From: Flavobacteriales bacterium
GTDB taxonomy: Bacteria; Bacteroidota; Bacteroidia; Flavobacteriales_G; Salibacteraceae
Direction of reading: 5' to 3'
DNA length: 64,000 bases
NCBI GenBank assembly: GCA_013204105.1
Contig: JABMOM010000020.1
Span: 186,001-250,000, forward strand
Shown: one piece after another, positions 20,612 to 30,632 of the stretch
Position numbering within the stretch: position 1 is the first letter of the stretch
How the letters are laid out: every line of letters starts with the position of its first letter
Program-made: the position numbers and the translations under genes
The notes under the pieces: model-generated
The model's input: only the letters and a program-made list of their open reading frames with translations
Database searches by the model: none
Told to the model about the DNA's origin: nothing

Positions 20612-20633
20612 GGCAAATCAAAACAACGAAAAC

Positions 20634-20966
20634 ATGGAAGCTATACTCATCCCACTCATCGTATTCTCTTGCATTTTTGGGGTATTTTACCTCTTCATTT
20701 CCACGAGAAACAAAGAACGCATGGCCCTTATCGAAAGTGGTCAGAGCGCTGAAATACTTACAAACCCAGACGGGAACAAGTTCACAGGACTTAAGATCGG
20801 CATTTTGATGGTCGGCGTGGCGCTGGGCATTTTGCTCGGGAATATGCTCGCTCATGCAGGTGTCCTCGGAGAAGAAGTGGCCTTTCCTTCAATGGTGTTC
20901 CTCTTCGGCGGAATCGCATTGATTGTTAGTCACGTAGTAATTGACCGAATGCGAAAAAAGAACTGA
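20634..20966 (+). CDS. small membrane protein (DUF6249-like)
   Basis: 110 aa with three hydrophobic helices; divergent from the ECF sigma gene. Confidence 0.6.
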   Translation: MEAILIPLIVFSCIFGVFYLFISTRNKERMALIESGQSAEILTNPDGNKFTGLKIGILMVGVALGILLGNMLAHAGVLGEEVAFPSMVFLFGGIALIVSHVVIDRMRKKN

Positions 20967-20986
20967 AAATTCTTCGTTTAGTTAGG

Positions 20987-21018
20987 CTGAGGCCCTCCTT
21001 TGTGGGGGCCTTTTTTGT
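20987..21018 (+). terminator. rho-independent terminator
   Basis: AGGCCCTCCtttgTGGGGGCCTTTTTTG. Confidence 0.7.
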
Positions 21019-21058
21019 TCCCTTCTGGTCAAAAGCATCAGAAAACGGGATGTGTTCA

Positions 21059-21418
21059 CTACACCCGCTTGCTCATTGTGGTTAAATACTTCAGCACTTG
21101 ATCATGATCCTTTTCGTTCATCTTGGACTCCTTCTTATTGACCCTAGCGACCATTACAGGAACGATCTTTTCCCATTCCATTGCCGTGAACTTCTCGGGG
21201 TTTTTAAGCGGATGACATCGGTCGCAATAACTCTGATATGTTGTCTTACCATATTGTAGTTCCGCTAGCGTCAGGCCATCGTAGCGACTGGAACCTCTTT
21301 CTGAATCCGCTTGCGTGGGCACCAATAGCTTAGCGCTGCAAGCAGTAAAGATCAGGCAGATTGAGAATAATATGCAGTATTTCATGGGATGTAATTCGGT
21401 AGAGTAGCGAATAAACAC
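21059..21418 (-). CDS. cytochrome c-like lipoprotein with single CxxCH motif
   Basis: FTACSAK lipobox; YCDRCHPL heme-binding motif. Confidence 0.65.
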   Translation of the reverse strand: MFIRYSTELHPMKYCILFSICLIFTACSAKLLVPTQADSERGSSRYDGLTLAELQYGKTTYQSYCDRCHPLKNPEKFTAMEWEKIVPVMVARVNKKESKMNEKDHDQVLKYLTTMSKRV

Positions 21419-21475
21419 CGAAATCTACGGGGAAACAAGGCGACACATAAAAGCAATGCGCACCCGAGCTTAGAA

Positions 21476-21709
21476 TTAATCGTCCTGATTCTTCTTTGCG
21501 ATCTCCTCTTTCTTCTTCTCTTCTTCTTTGCTCAGTGTTTGGTTCTCAGGGGCACTCTCCCAATCGATCTCAATACCACCAGATCCATCTTCAGACTTAT
21601 TCTGCTTACGCTCTTCCATGCGCTCGCGCTTCTCCTTATTCTTCTTTTGTCGGTCTTTCTCCCGCTGTCTTTTGCTAAAGGAATGTTGTGATCTCGCCAT
21701 ATAGCGCAA
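21476..21709 (-). CDS. small highly charged conserved hypothetical protein
   Basis: 77 aa, Lys/Glu/Arg-rich (MARSQHSFSKRQREKDRQKKNKEKRERMEERKQN...). Confidence 0.5.
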   Translation of the reverse strand: MRYMARSQHSFSKRQREKDRQKKNKEKRERMEERKQNKSEDGSGGIEIDWESAPENQTLSKEEEKKKEEIAKKNQDD

Positions 21710-21789
21710 GAATACGGTTATTTGACTACTTTGCCTAGGCTCTGAAAGGTCAATCTGAAAGAATTATCAACCGGCCGTCTTAATAAGTG

Positions 21790-21797
21790 TATCTTTG
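21790..21797 (+). promoter_or_regulatory. -7 box TATCTTTG upstream of the DEAD-box helicase leader
   Basis: exact match to TAnnTTTG; no strong -33 box seen. Confidence 0.5.
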
Positions 21798-22080
21798 CAC
21801 TATCTTCTTAGCAGGCACATCTGTCAAGGCTGCATTCCCAACCGGGGATTCCTCACTTCACTTTTTTGGTTCAGCTAAGCGTCGCATCGCAAAATACATC
21901 GATGCGTATACGGAAGCACAGAGACGTTCATCAGAAATGTCAGAACCTTACCGTAAGGATCGCTCTTCAGAAACATTCGCGTAATGTTCTTGGTGAGTGC
22001 ATACTTACTTCAACACAGAAGTCTTGATCCAGCGCGGAGATTGAGACACCAGGAGCAAAAAAGAATAGCTCCACCTTTTC

Positions 22081-23301
22081 ATGAACAATAACAATAGAAC
22101 TCGCCGACCCGGTGCACACAAGCCTCAGGGAAACGGCTCTTTTAACGCACGATCACGCAAACCTGCGCGTAGCAATGGCGGTGGATGGAAACCTTCCACC
22201 TTAGATCCCTCTTTACTTGTACGAAAGGCCACCGACGTGACCACTGAGCAATACCGCTCAATACGTACCATTGAAGAGCTGCCTATCGATGATAGGATCA
22301 TTTCATGCCTAACGAAGAAGGGGTTTACACACCCTACCGAAATTCAGGACAAGACAATCGAACACCTACTGAATCACCGTGATGTACTAGGCATTGCCCA
22401 AACGGGCACCGGAAAGACCGGAGCCTTCCTCATTCCGATCATTCAAGACTTACTTAAGGAACAGAAAAAGCCATTTGCGCTTGTATTGGTTCCCACGAGA
22501 GAACTCGCCACGCAAGTTGAAGAGGAATTTAGGAGCATGACCAAAGGGTTAAACCTTTTCAGCTCATGCTTCATCGGCGGTACGAACATCAATCGCGACA
22601 TGCAGAACTTGCGTCGTCCGAGCCATGTAATCATTGCAACCCCAGGACGATTACTCGACTTGGTAAGTCGCAAGATGCTTGACCTTCGTGTGATGAACAC
22701 GCTAGTACTTGACGAATTCGACCGCATGCTCGACATGGGATTTGAAAAGGATGTCATGCGCATCATTTCTGGAATGCACGCTAGACAGCACACTCTACTT
22801 TTCTCGGCAACATTGGACAATTCTCAACGACGCTTGATCGACGAGATCTTACATGAGCCTGTAACCGTTAAGGTTAGCACCGGAGACACTACCGGAGACC
22901 ATATTGATCAGGACATCATTCGCCTCAACCCGGGCGAGGATAAATTGAGCGTTTTGACTGATTTGATCAAGGATTCATCATATGAGAAAGTCTTGGTCTT
23001 TGAAGAAACCAAGCGACGTGTTTCAAAGCTGTGCAAGCAGCTCAACCAACACGGTATCGAATCTGAAGAGATCCATGGCAACAAGAGTCAAAATGCCCGC
23101 CAAACTGCATTGAATAAGTTCAAAGCAGGAAAGGTTAGGGTGCTGGTTGCAACGGATGTGGCTTCACGTGGCATTGATGTTTCGGATGTGACACACGTCA
23201 TTAATTACGAAGTGCCACAAACATTTGATAGTTACATTCACCGTATTGGCAGAACGGGTCGAGCCGGAAGAAAAGGAATGGCACTTACATTCGTATCTTA
23301 A
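22081..23301 (+). CDS. DEAD-box ATP-dependent RNA helicase (RhlE-like)
   Basis: AQTGTGKTGAFLIP, PTRELA, VLDEFDRMLDMGF, SATL, HRIGRTGRAG. Confidence 0.93.
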   Translation: MNNNNRTRRPGAHKPQGNGSFNARSRKPARSNGGGWKPSTLDPSLLVRKATDVTTEQYRSIRTIEELPIDDRIISCLTKKGFTHPTEIQDKTIEHLLNHRDVLGIAQTGTGKTGAFLIPIIQDLLKEQKKPFALVLVPTRELATQVEEEFRSMTKGLNLFSSCFIGGTNINRDMQNLRRPSHVIIATPGRLLDLVSRKMLDLRVMNTLVLDEFDRMLDMGFEKDVMRIISGMHARQHTLLFSATLDNSQRRLIDEILHEPVTVKVSTGDTTGDHIDQDIIRLNPGEDKLSVLTDLIKDSSYEKVLVFEETKRRVSKLCKQLNQHGIESEEIHGNKSQNARQTALNKFKAGKVRVLVATDVASRGIDVSDVTHVINYEVPQTFDSYIHRIGRTGRAGRKGMALTFVS

Positions 23302-23326
23302 AACCTTTAAATAACAAACTCCCTAT

Positions 23327-24187
23327 ATGCGTCAGCTAAAAATTTCCACCTCGTTCACGGACCGTGAAAGCATGACCCTGGATAAGTACCTCAACGATGT
23401 CAGTCGTGAGGGTATGATTTCTCAGGAAGAAGAAGTGGAGTTAACGAAGCGTATACGCGAAGGAGACAAACGCGCGCTCGACCGAATGGTAAGAGCGAAT
23501 CTAAGGTTTGTCGTCTCTGTGGCAAAACAGTACCAAGGACAAGGAATGCCCTTGATCGACTTGATTTCTGAGGGGAACCTCGGATTGATCAAGGCCGCTG
23601 AGCGCTTTGATGAAAAGAGAGGATTTAAGTTCATTTCCTATGCTGTCTGGTGGATTCGACAATCCATTATGTCATCTATCTCTGAGCATTCTCGCACAGT
23701 ACGTATCCCATTAAACCAAGCGAACAGTATACGCAAGGTGGGTTATGCAAGTCGCATGCTCGAGCAAGAGTTGGAGCGTCTACCGACGGCAGAAGAATTG
23801 GCTTTTCAATTAGAAGCGTCTGAAGAAAGCGTACGTTTCACCCAGGAGACCAGTCAAAAGGGAATGTCCCTCGACGCTCCTCTCGGTGATGAGACCAACG
23901 ATGTAACATTGATGGACTTGATTTCTGGTAGCGACCAGTACTCAACCGATGTGAGGCTTGAACAAAATTCTTTGAAAGTAGAAGTCAGACGTCTTTTAGA
24001 CTCACTCGAACCCATTGAGCAAACGGTAATCAGTAACTATTTTGGTCTGAATTCCGATGAACGCAGCCTTACCGATCTCGCCGACGAACTAGAGTTGAGC
24101 AGGGAACGTATACGACAGATAAAGAATAAGGCGTTGAAACGTCTTTCAAAAAATATAAACTACGACATGCGTGCATACATTAACTAG
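23327..24187 (+). CDS. RpoD-like sigma-70 factor (apparent paralog of the primary sigma)
   Basis: MRQLKISTSFTDRES..., NLRFVVSVAKQYQGQGMPLIDLISEGNLGLIKAAERFDEKRGFKFISYAVWWIRQSI; divergent C-terminal half. Confidence 0.9.
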   Translation: MRQLKISTSFTDRESMTLDKYLNDVSREGMISQEEEVELTKRIREGDKRALDRMVRANLRFVVSVAKQYQGQGMPLIDLISEGNLGLIKAAERFDEKRGFKFISYAVWWIRQSIMSSISEHSRTVRIPLNQANSIRKVGYASRMLEQELERLPTAEELAFQLEASEESVRFTQETSQKGMSLDAPLGDETNDVTLMDLISGSDQYSTDVRLEQNSLKVEVRRLLDSLEPIEQTVISNYFGLNSDERSLTDLADELELSRERIRQIKNKALKRLSKNINYDMRAYIN

Positions 24188-24219
24188 CGCAGGTCACTAA
24201 CGATCAATTTTTATTTAGC

Positions 24220-24465
24220 ATGAAACTATTTGTAGCAAGATTGGATTACTCCGTAGATAGCGAGGAACTCCGAACCGTTTTTGAAGAGTATGGCACCGTA
24301 ACGTCATGTTCAGTTGTAACCGATAAAGAGACAGGCCGCTCACGTGGCTTTGGCTTCGTAGAAATGTCTGATGACGACGCTAATCAAGCGATCCGTCAGT
24401 TGGACCAAAGCGAATTGCGCGGCCGCGAAATGGTCGTGAAAATCGCCGAAGACAAGCGACGTTAA
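24220..24465 (+). CDS. RRM-domain RNA-binding protein
   Basis: KLFVARLDY (RNP2-like) and RSRGFGFVEM (RNP1). Confidence 0.92.
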   Translation: MKLFVARLDYSVDSEELRTVFEEYGTVTSCSVVTDKETGRSRGFGFVEMSDDDANQAIRQLDQSELRGREMVVKIAEDKRR

Positions 24466-24482
24466 TCGCTTCGATATATCAC

Positions 24483-24513
24483 AAAAAAAGAGCGGCCTTC
24501 GGGCCGCTTTTTT
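24483..24513 (+). terminator. rho-independent terminator
   Basis: aaaaaaagAGCGGCCttcgGGCCGCTtttttc. Confidence 0.9.
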
Positions 24514-24526
24514 CATGTCCAGTATT

Positions 24527-24958
24527 TCAGAGAACCGTAACGGTAATCGACCTTTCGTGATAATCAGAAGTCTTGAAGTTTCCCGATTCGCATGATCCTT
24601 CTGTGATCTTTCGAGATGTACCCTGCGTAAAAGTATAGATGCCGGCATGGATGAATTCCACTTCAACAAAATCATCACAATACCAACCACCTTCTATGAC
24701 GCGGTAGTCAGAGAATGAAGTGCTGTCTAAAAAAATTCCAAATAAGCCTCCAAACAAGCCGTCGCTATAGCTGGCCTGCGCCGAGAGTGGCTCCGAATTA
24801 ATCAACCATGTGTAAGCCCGAGGGTAGTCGGTACACGAGGTGAAACGAACTGTCTCCCCCTCCTCTATCGTCATATCATCCTGATCGATGCAGGTTCGTT
24901 TACATGAAACTGCTGCGGTTATGCACAATCCCATACCTATCGTCAATAGTATTTTCAT
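24527..24958 (-). CDS. hypothetical lipoprotein
   Basis: MKILLTIGMGLCITAAVSCKRTC; lipobox-like AVSC. Confidence 0.55.
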   Translation of the reverse strand: MKILLTIGMGLCITAAVSCKRTCIDQDDMTIEEGETVRFTSCTDYPRAYTWLINSEPLSAQASYSDGLFGGLFGIFLDSTSFSDYRVIEGGWYCDDFVEVEFIHAGIYTFTQGTSRKITEGSCESGNFKTSDYHERSITVTVL

Positions 24959-24969
24959 ATTCCTCGACA

Positions 24970-26271
24970 TCATTCAGATCGATCGATCAATTTTTGGTCT
25001 ACTTGTTTACTGGTCTTTACACCCAACTTTCGCAAATCCTCAGCCTTTTTCACAAGGTTACCCGAGCCACTCGACAACTTATTCATGGCGCCTTCGTACG
25101 ATTTCTTCGCCGTTTCCATCTGCCGTCCAAGGCTCAATAAATCCTCACTGAGTCCAACAAACTTGTCGTACAGCGCACCACCCTGCCGTGCTATCTCTAA
25201 TGCATTTTGAGTCTGTTTCTCCTGTTTCCAAATGCTGGCGATGGTGCGAAGTGTAGCTAAAAGCGTAGAAGTAGAAACGATCACAACATTCTTGTCAAAG
25301 GCATCTTGGAAGAGCGTGTTGTCGTACTGCACTGCCGCCGAAAATGCGCCTTCAATTGGAATGAATAGCAGCACGAAATCCAATCCATCGATACCGTACA
25401 ATCCCTGGTAATTCTTATCGCTCAAGCCCTTCACGTGTGCCTTGATGGATGCAATGTGATCTTTTAGGTGAACGGCTTGTTCATCCGCTGTCTCGGCAGA
25501 AGAGAATCGCTCATAGGCAATCAGAGACACTTTGGAGTCAACGATGACGTTCTTATCGTCCGGAAGTTTAATGATGACATCTGGTTGGAATCGCTTCCCC
25601 TCTTCGTTGGTGATGCTTTGTTGGAGGAAGTATTCTTGATTTTTTGTCAATCCACTCTTTTCAAGTATACGTTCGAGCACCACCTCCCCCCAGTTTCCTT
25701 GGGCTTTCACGTCGCTTTTCAGGGCGTTCGTTAGGTTCTCTGCGTCCTTTGCAAGTTTTGCGCTCTGCTCGCTGAGCATTTTCACTTCACTCTTCAAGGA
25801 AATCGTCTCTGCTTTGCTCTTCTCGTAGGTCTCCTCTACCTTTTTTTCGAAGGTGATCAGCTTTTCCTTGAACGGAGCCAGCAAGGTGCCGAGTTGTTCT
25901 TTGTTTTGCTCTTTAAACGTATGCCCCGTCTTTTCCAACACCTCCTGGGCAAGTACCTTGAAGTCATTCTTAAATTTCTCTTGCAGCTCAGACAATTCAC
26001 CTTTCTGTTCCTTTAATCTAAACTCAATTTGCTCGTGTCGTTCCTGCCATTTGCTCAATTCCGAGTTTAAACGCAAGACCTCGGCATCGGAGCGTTCTTT
26101 TTCGCCTTCGGTTTCGTCTAAGCGTTGGCGGAGGTCGTTGAAACGGTCTAAGGATACAGAAGTATCATCGTCATCCGCCGATTGACCCTTATTAATGCCT
26201 AAAACCTTAGACAGCAACCAACCCAATAACGTTCCGATCGCTAGTCCCACGATCAACATAATTATATCCAT
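24970..26271 (-). CDS. rmuC: DNA recombination protein RmuC
   Basis: N-terminal TM, coiled coil, QGNWGEVVLERILEKSGL and FQPDVIIKLPDDKNVIVDSKVSL. Confidence 0.93.
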   Translation of the reverse strand: MDIIMLIVGLAIGTLLGWLLSKVLGINKGQSADDDDTSVSLDRFNDLRQRLDETEGEKERSDAEVLRLNSELSKWQERHEQIEFRLKEQKGELSELQEKFKNDFKVLAQEVLEKTGHTFKEQNKEQLGTLLAPFKEKLITFEKKVEETYEKSKAETISLKSEVKMLSEQSAKLAKDAENLTNALKSDVKAQGNWGEVVLERILEKSGLTKNQEYFLQQSITNEEGKRFQPDVIIKLPDDKNVIVDSKVSLIAYERFSSAETADEQAVHLKDHIASIKAHVKGLSDKNYQGLYGIDGLDFVLLFIPIEGAFSAAVQYDNTLFQDAFDKNVVIVSTSTLLATLRTIASIWKQEKQTQNALEIARQGGALYDKFVGLSEDLLSLGRQMETAKKSYEGAMNKLSSGSGNLVKKAEDLRKLGVKTSKQVDQKLIDRSE

Positions 26272-26341
26272 ATGGCAAGCTTTCAGCCATGCACTTTATG
26301 CAGCACAGCTCTACAAATGAAATCAAAAGAATGTATTTAGC

Positions 26342-29296
26342 CTACCGCAGCCCTTGTTGGCTTCCAGCCTTGGAAATGAAGATCTGGTCGCGAATTACGC
26401 GCAGTTCACCCAAGTGATCTCGGTAGCGCAAGACAAAGGGATAGGCGCCAAGCTGAACGTACGAACCTGTGGCATCTTTGCCGTTCCAAGTTTCGATTGG
26501 ATCCTCTGAGGTAAAGATGGCCTTTCCCCATCTATCGTAGATGACCAGTAAGAAATCATCTGCACTGATCGCTTCTCCTTTGATTCCAAATGCGTCGTTC
26601 AGGCCATCTTCATTCGGCGTGAAACTTTTGGGATAATACAGCAAGGTCTGAATCAAGAAAGGAACATGCTTGGTGAGTGTATCCACACAACCATCCACGC
26701 TGGTAACCACAAGGGTCACCAAACTATCACTGCCCGCCTCGTCGAAATAGCGATAAACGATCTCTTCATCAATCACCTTCTGCGATCCGAAAAACCAAAC
26801 CCGCTCATCGTCGTTGATGGATTTATTTACAACGGAAACATAAGGGTTGGTATTGGTTGGCTGTTCAGGGTCGAAATTGAAGGCAGCCACTGGAACTTCA
26901 AGAATATCAAACAGACAGCTAAAGTCACCGCTGGACACACAACCATAAGCTGTTGTCGTGTGTAAAGTCACATCGTAGCAGCCCGGCGTCTTGAACAATT
27001 TTGTGATGCTGTCATTCGGATAATTCATAAACGATGATGCATCGCTGAAATACCAGTTGTACTGTGATGTTTGATCAAATTCCTCGATATACACCGTCAC
27101 ATCAGAAGGACCACAGATCTGCTTTGGATCTGCCTTCAAGTTTGGTGTTTCTGGATTGCCTACGTGAATAGTGATCGACTTTGAACCCGGCTCCGATAAG
27201 CAAAGGTCAGAGATCGTCGCAACATAAGTGGCAGAAGTATTGGGACGAACGAATTGAATTGGATTCTGATCACTGGTGTGTCCCCAAGAGAAGACATATT
27301 CATCCGGCCCCCTGAATCCACCTCTACCCGAGGCAATGATGTAAACAGACTCTCCTGCACAAATAGAATCGTCTTCAGCCCTTAACGACACGTCAATAGG
27401 AGAATACCCGCCTACCTGGATAAAAACGCTGTCCACGTAGCTAGGAGTGCCGCATGCGTCTGCAATAGTAACGGTGTACCATCGCGGTTCGTCAGGACTA
27501 ATGGTAATGGTATTCCCAAATTGACCAGAGGCCCAAGAATAAGTATAGATGGAGTCTCCACCAGTGCCCTCAACCGATACGTCTATGGTATCGTATGGGC
27601 AAATAGTGTCCACTTTAGGAATATCTAGACCTAGCTCAGGTCTCACTTTGATCAATACATCCGAAGTATCGCCGACACATCCTTTATTGTCTACCACTTG
27701 CACCAAATAAGTTGTGGTAGTGTCCGGAGAGACGCTTGTAACTTGGTTGGTAGAAATGACTTGACCGTTGAGGTCTGTAATGTGCCAAATGTAATTGTAT
27801 GGGGCAGTTCCCCCAGTAGCAGCAGCTGCAATATTTGTGATATTGGTGATGCAGATCATAGTGTCACCCGCCGCTACGGTGAAGATGCTGTCGGGCGTAC
27901 CGATGATCACCTCGAAGGTGTCTAAACAACCGTTCGCATCCGTTATCGTAACAAAGTTTGACCCCTCACAAAGCGAGGATGCAGTAGCACCTGTCTCACC
28001 CGAACTCCACGCGTAATAATAAGGTCCTGTTCCACCGGTAGCGAGAACTTCTGCCCCTCCATCACAACTGGTAGTGTTGGGACAAGAGGTCTTGTAGTCC
28101 GAGACCAAGGCGGTTGTAATGTCATCCGGTTGCGTAATCTCAATGGAGTCGATGACTTCGCAGCCAACGTCATCCGTGACCGTAATGGTATAAACTCCAG
28201 CGCATAGGTTTGAAATGGATGTGCTTGTAGATGAGGTACTCCAATCGTAGCTGAAAGGCGCCGTACCTCCAATGATCGCAACCGATGCGGCACCATCACA
28301 TTCTTGCCAGCACTCTATATGATCCGGGGTGATTGCGGTCTCAATGGAACCGTCAAAAAAGAAGGACATGGTATCAAGCGTGTCAAGGTTGCCGCAAATA
28401 TCTTCTACGTACCCTGCACCAGGCTTGATGGTCAACTCGTACTGTCCAATCTGCGTCACGGCCGGTGAAAAATGGACTACTACAGAGTTCGCTACGCTGC
28501 CCGCACAATTGACACCACTTACGCTAGTGATGCTATGATTACCAGCCGGTCCAGATAAATTAAAATCTCCCGTTTGAAGCGAACTGCAGACGACGCCTTC
28601 ATCAAAATCAACCACGATGCTGTCAAAGACATGGCAGTTTACCGTTGAACTGATGCTGTCCATAGCCGGCGGTGTTTGATCATACAGCACAGCCGTGGAG
28701 GATGAGAAATCGATCGTAAAACCATATACCGATCCAGTCCAATTCGTAATATGAAGATAGTACGTGCTACCGGTGGTAACAGACAAATCTGAGCACCACT
28801 TCGGACCATTCCCTGTGCCTGGGCCGTTGCATGTTCCAGTACCTCCATTTGGAGTGCTGACACCCGTAGACCCATTGAATCCAAAGGCTCCCCAAGTGTT
28901 GCTACGCACCATTTTACTCGACGCACCCGAATACGAGCTCAATTGCGAGCAGCTACCGGTTGTCAAGTTAAAAAGCGTCCAATCATGGTCTTGATTGGTA
29001 TTCAAGGGGTTGATCTCAAACCGGAGAAGTCCAGATTGCTGTACTGTAAACTTAAACCACACACTTCGCTGCTCTGGTGCATAACACGAAGACACGTTGT
29101 TGATCTCGTTGGAAAAGTTCCCCATACCATTGTGATTGAAGCCGATGGTGATAGAGTCTTCACAGATCGGGATGGCTCCTACGCAGTCCTGTACTGTAGG
29201 AGTTTGTGCCCGAGACAGGGAAACAAGTGCCAGCAACGCAAAGCCCAATGCAATCCAATTCCGAATGGCCGTGAGTTGATTTTTAGGGTAGTTCAT
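26342..29296 (-). CDS. large secreted protein with SprB-like repeats and gliding-motility (T9SS type B) C-terminal domain
   Basis: signal peptide; GGTAPFSYDWSTSSTSTSISNLCAGVYTITVTD repeats; C-terminal YPKSFTPNEDGLNDAFGIKG...VIYDRWGKAIFTSEDPIETWNGKD. Confidence 0.9.
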   Translation of the reverse strand: MNYPKNQLTAIRNWIALGFALLALVSLSRAQTPTVQDCVGAIPICEDSITIGFNHNGMGNFSNEINNVSSCYAPEQRSVWFKFTVQQSGLLRFEINPLNTNQDHDWTLFNLTTGSCSQLSSYSGASSKMVRSNTWGAFGFNGSTGVSTPNGGTGTCNGPGTGNGPKWCSDLSVTTGSTYYLHITNWTGSVYGFTIDFSSSTAVLYDQTPPAMDSISSTVNCHVFDSIVVDFDEGVVCSSLQTGDFNLSGPAGNHSITSVSGVNCAGSVANSVVVHFSPAVTQIGQYELTIKPGAGYVEDICGNLDTLDTMSFFFDGSIETAITPDHIECWQECDGAASVAIIGGTAPFSYDWSTSSTSTSISNLCAGVYTITVTDDVGCEVIDSIEITQPDDITTALVSDYKTSCPNTTSCDGGAEVLATGGTGPYYYAWSSGETGATASSLCEGSNFVTITDANGCLDTFEVIIGTPDSIFTVAAGDTMICITNITNIAAAATGGTAPYNYIWHITDLNGQVISTNQVTSVSPDTTTTYLVQVVDNKGCVGDTSDVLIKVRPELGLDIPKVDTICPYDTIDVSVEGTGGDSIYTYSWASGQFGNTITISPDEPRWYTVTIADACGTPSYVDSVFIQVGGYSPIDVSLRAEDDSICAGESVYIIASGRGGFRGPDEYVFSWGHTSDQNPIQFVRPNTSATYVATISDLCLSEPGSKSITIHVGNPETPNLKADPKQICGPSDVTVYIEEFDQTSQYNWYFSDASSFMNYPNDSITKLFKTPGCYDVTLHTTTAYGCVSSGDFSCLFDILEVPVAAFNFDPEQPTNTNPYVSVVNKSINDDERVWFFGSQKVIDEEIVYRYFDEAGSDSLVTLVVTSVDGCVDTLTKHVPFLIQTLLYYPKSFTPNEDGLNDAFGIKGEAISADDFLLVIYDRWGKAIFTSEDPIETWNGKDATGSYVQLGAYPFVLRYRDHLGELRVIRDQIFISKAGSQQGLR

Positions 29297-29368
29297 TGAA
29301 TTAACGCCTGACTAAAGTACAGTTTAAAAGCTAGACGAATCGCATCCCGTCGGGTTGCGATATCAACA

Positions 29369-30178
29369 TTAATTTCCGTTCAAAATGATCGGAAGACCGC
29401 CGTCGCCAGACCCTATTACTACAACCTTAGCATTGGGCGACTCAGCTAACTTTAGTGTTGCCATGATGCCTTTTTCCCTGAGAATTTTGTCTGTCAATGA
29501 TTGACTCAAAATGCGGTTGGCCGTGGCCTTACCTTCCGACTCAATTTCCTGTCTTTCAGCCTCTTTTGTAGCCTTTTCAAGTCGGAATTCGTATTCCAAG
29601 GATTCTTGCTCTTGTCTCAGTTTACGCTCGATCGCCTCTTTGATGGTAGTCGGAAGAGTAACGTCCCGTACCAAAACAGAATTTACTTGTAAGTACTGAT
29701 CGTCAACGATTCGCTTTGTCTCCTGAAAGATCTCCTCTTGAATGACGTCTCGCTTACTAGAATAAATCTGCTCTGGCGTGTATCGACCTACCACACTTCT
29801 CGTCGCTGAGCGAACAGCTGGCATGATGATGCGTTCGATATAGTTTCCTCCCTTCTCCTTGTGCAGTAGCGCTAAATAATTGTACTTCGGCTGAAACCAA
29901 AGGGAAGCATCCAATTTGATATCCAGTCCATTCGATGAAAGAACAGACATCTGTTCGAAGATCTCTTGTTGACGAACTTCGTAAATGAACATAGTGTTCC
30001 ATGGAGCGATGATGTGAAAGCCTTCCGAAAAGGTTTCAGTTGTATCCACACCTCCTGCAAACTTGCGGTACAAGACCCCAGCTTGACCGGAATCGATGGT
30101 TTTTGTAGATGTTGCCAGGACATAGATGACGATAAAGGCAATGACAATAAAGGGAACGAGAAATCTTGGATTGTTCAT
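29369..30178 (-). CDS. prohibitin/SPFH-domain protein
   Basis: N-terminal TM; IDSGQAGVLYRKFAGGVDTTETFSEGFHIIAPW; QESLEYEFRLEKATKEAERQEIE. Confidence 0.88.
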   Translation of the reverse strand: MNNPRFLVPFIVIAFIVIYVLATSTKTIDSGQAGVLYRKFAGGVDTTETFSEGFHIIAPWNTMFIYEVRQQEIFEQMSVLSSNGLDIKLDASLWFQPKYNYLALLHKEKGGNYIERIIMPAVRSATRSVVGRYTPEQIYSSKRDVIQEEIFQETKRIVDDQYLQVNSVLVRDVTLPTTIKEAIERKLRQEQESLEYEFRLEKATKEAERQEIESEGKATANRILSQSLTDKILREKGIMATLKLAESPNAKVVVIGSGDGGLPIILNGN

Positions 30179-30312
30179 GTTGTTTTGTTTCTGTTGCAAA
30201 TGAAGCACTTTGACACGGAAACATGCTCAGAATAAGGCAATGAATAGACAGCCGTCAGTTTTTAAGTTTTGGTTTTGGTCGAACTTTGGACAGAATTCCA
30301 AAGCAAAAAGCC

Positions 30313-30528
30313 ATGCATCACTTGAATAAACAACAATTCGAACTAAGACTCAAGGAGTTCTTTGAGCGCCATGATCCAGCAAAGGAGGACCTTGCGCATG
30401 TTATTGCTAGTAAATTTCACCAGCATCAAGAAGAAGTGTTTGAGCACCTGACCGAAATCTACGACAAGCATGTAGAACATCAACCGCACAGTTTGCGTGA
30501 ACGATTAATGGCCATTATTTATCCTTAA
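30313..30528 (+). CDS. small hypothetical protein
   Basis: short charged ORF, ATG at 30313 preferred over the track start. Confidence 0.45.
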   Translation: MHHLNKQQFELRLKEFFERHDPAKEDLAHVIASKFHQHQEEVFEHLTEIYDKHVEHQPHSLRERLMAIIYP

Positions 30529-30632
30529 CCGAGGAACCGACTTGTTCTGAAGTGAAAGATTTAAGCACATTCCACCTGTCACTTCTAGGCGAAGCTACTA
30601 AGGATGGTCAATGAAGCCCTCTGGGACTTGAT

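Noticed and set aside
21787-21984. 65-aa ORF upstream of the helicase
   Set aside because: Would start inside the predicted -7 promoter box, so it probably belongs to the untranslated leader
24314-24325. TGTAACCGAT copy of the ECF -35-like motif
   Set aside because: Inside the RRM coding sequence with no CGTC element at the right spacing
29340-29362. TCGCATCCCGtCGGGTTGCGA near-palindrome downstream of the prohibitin gene
   Set aside because: No T-tract follows on the minus strand; loop too tight for a confident terminator
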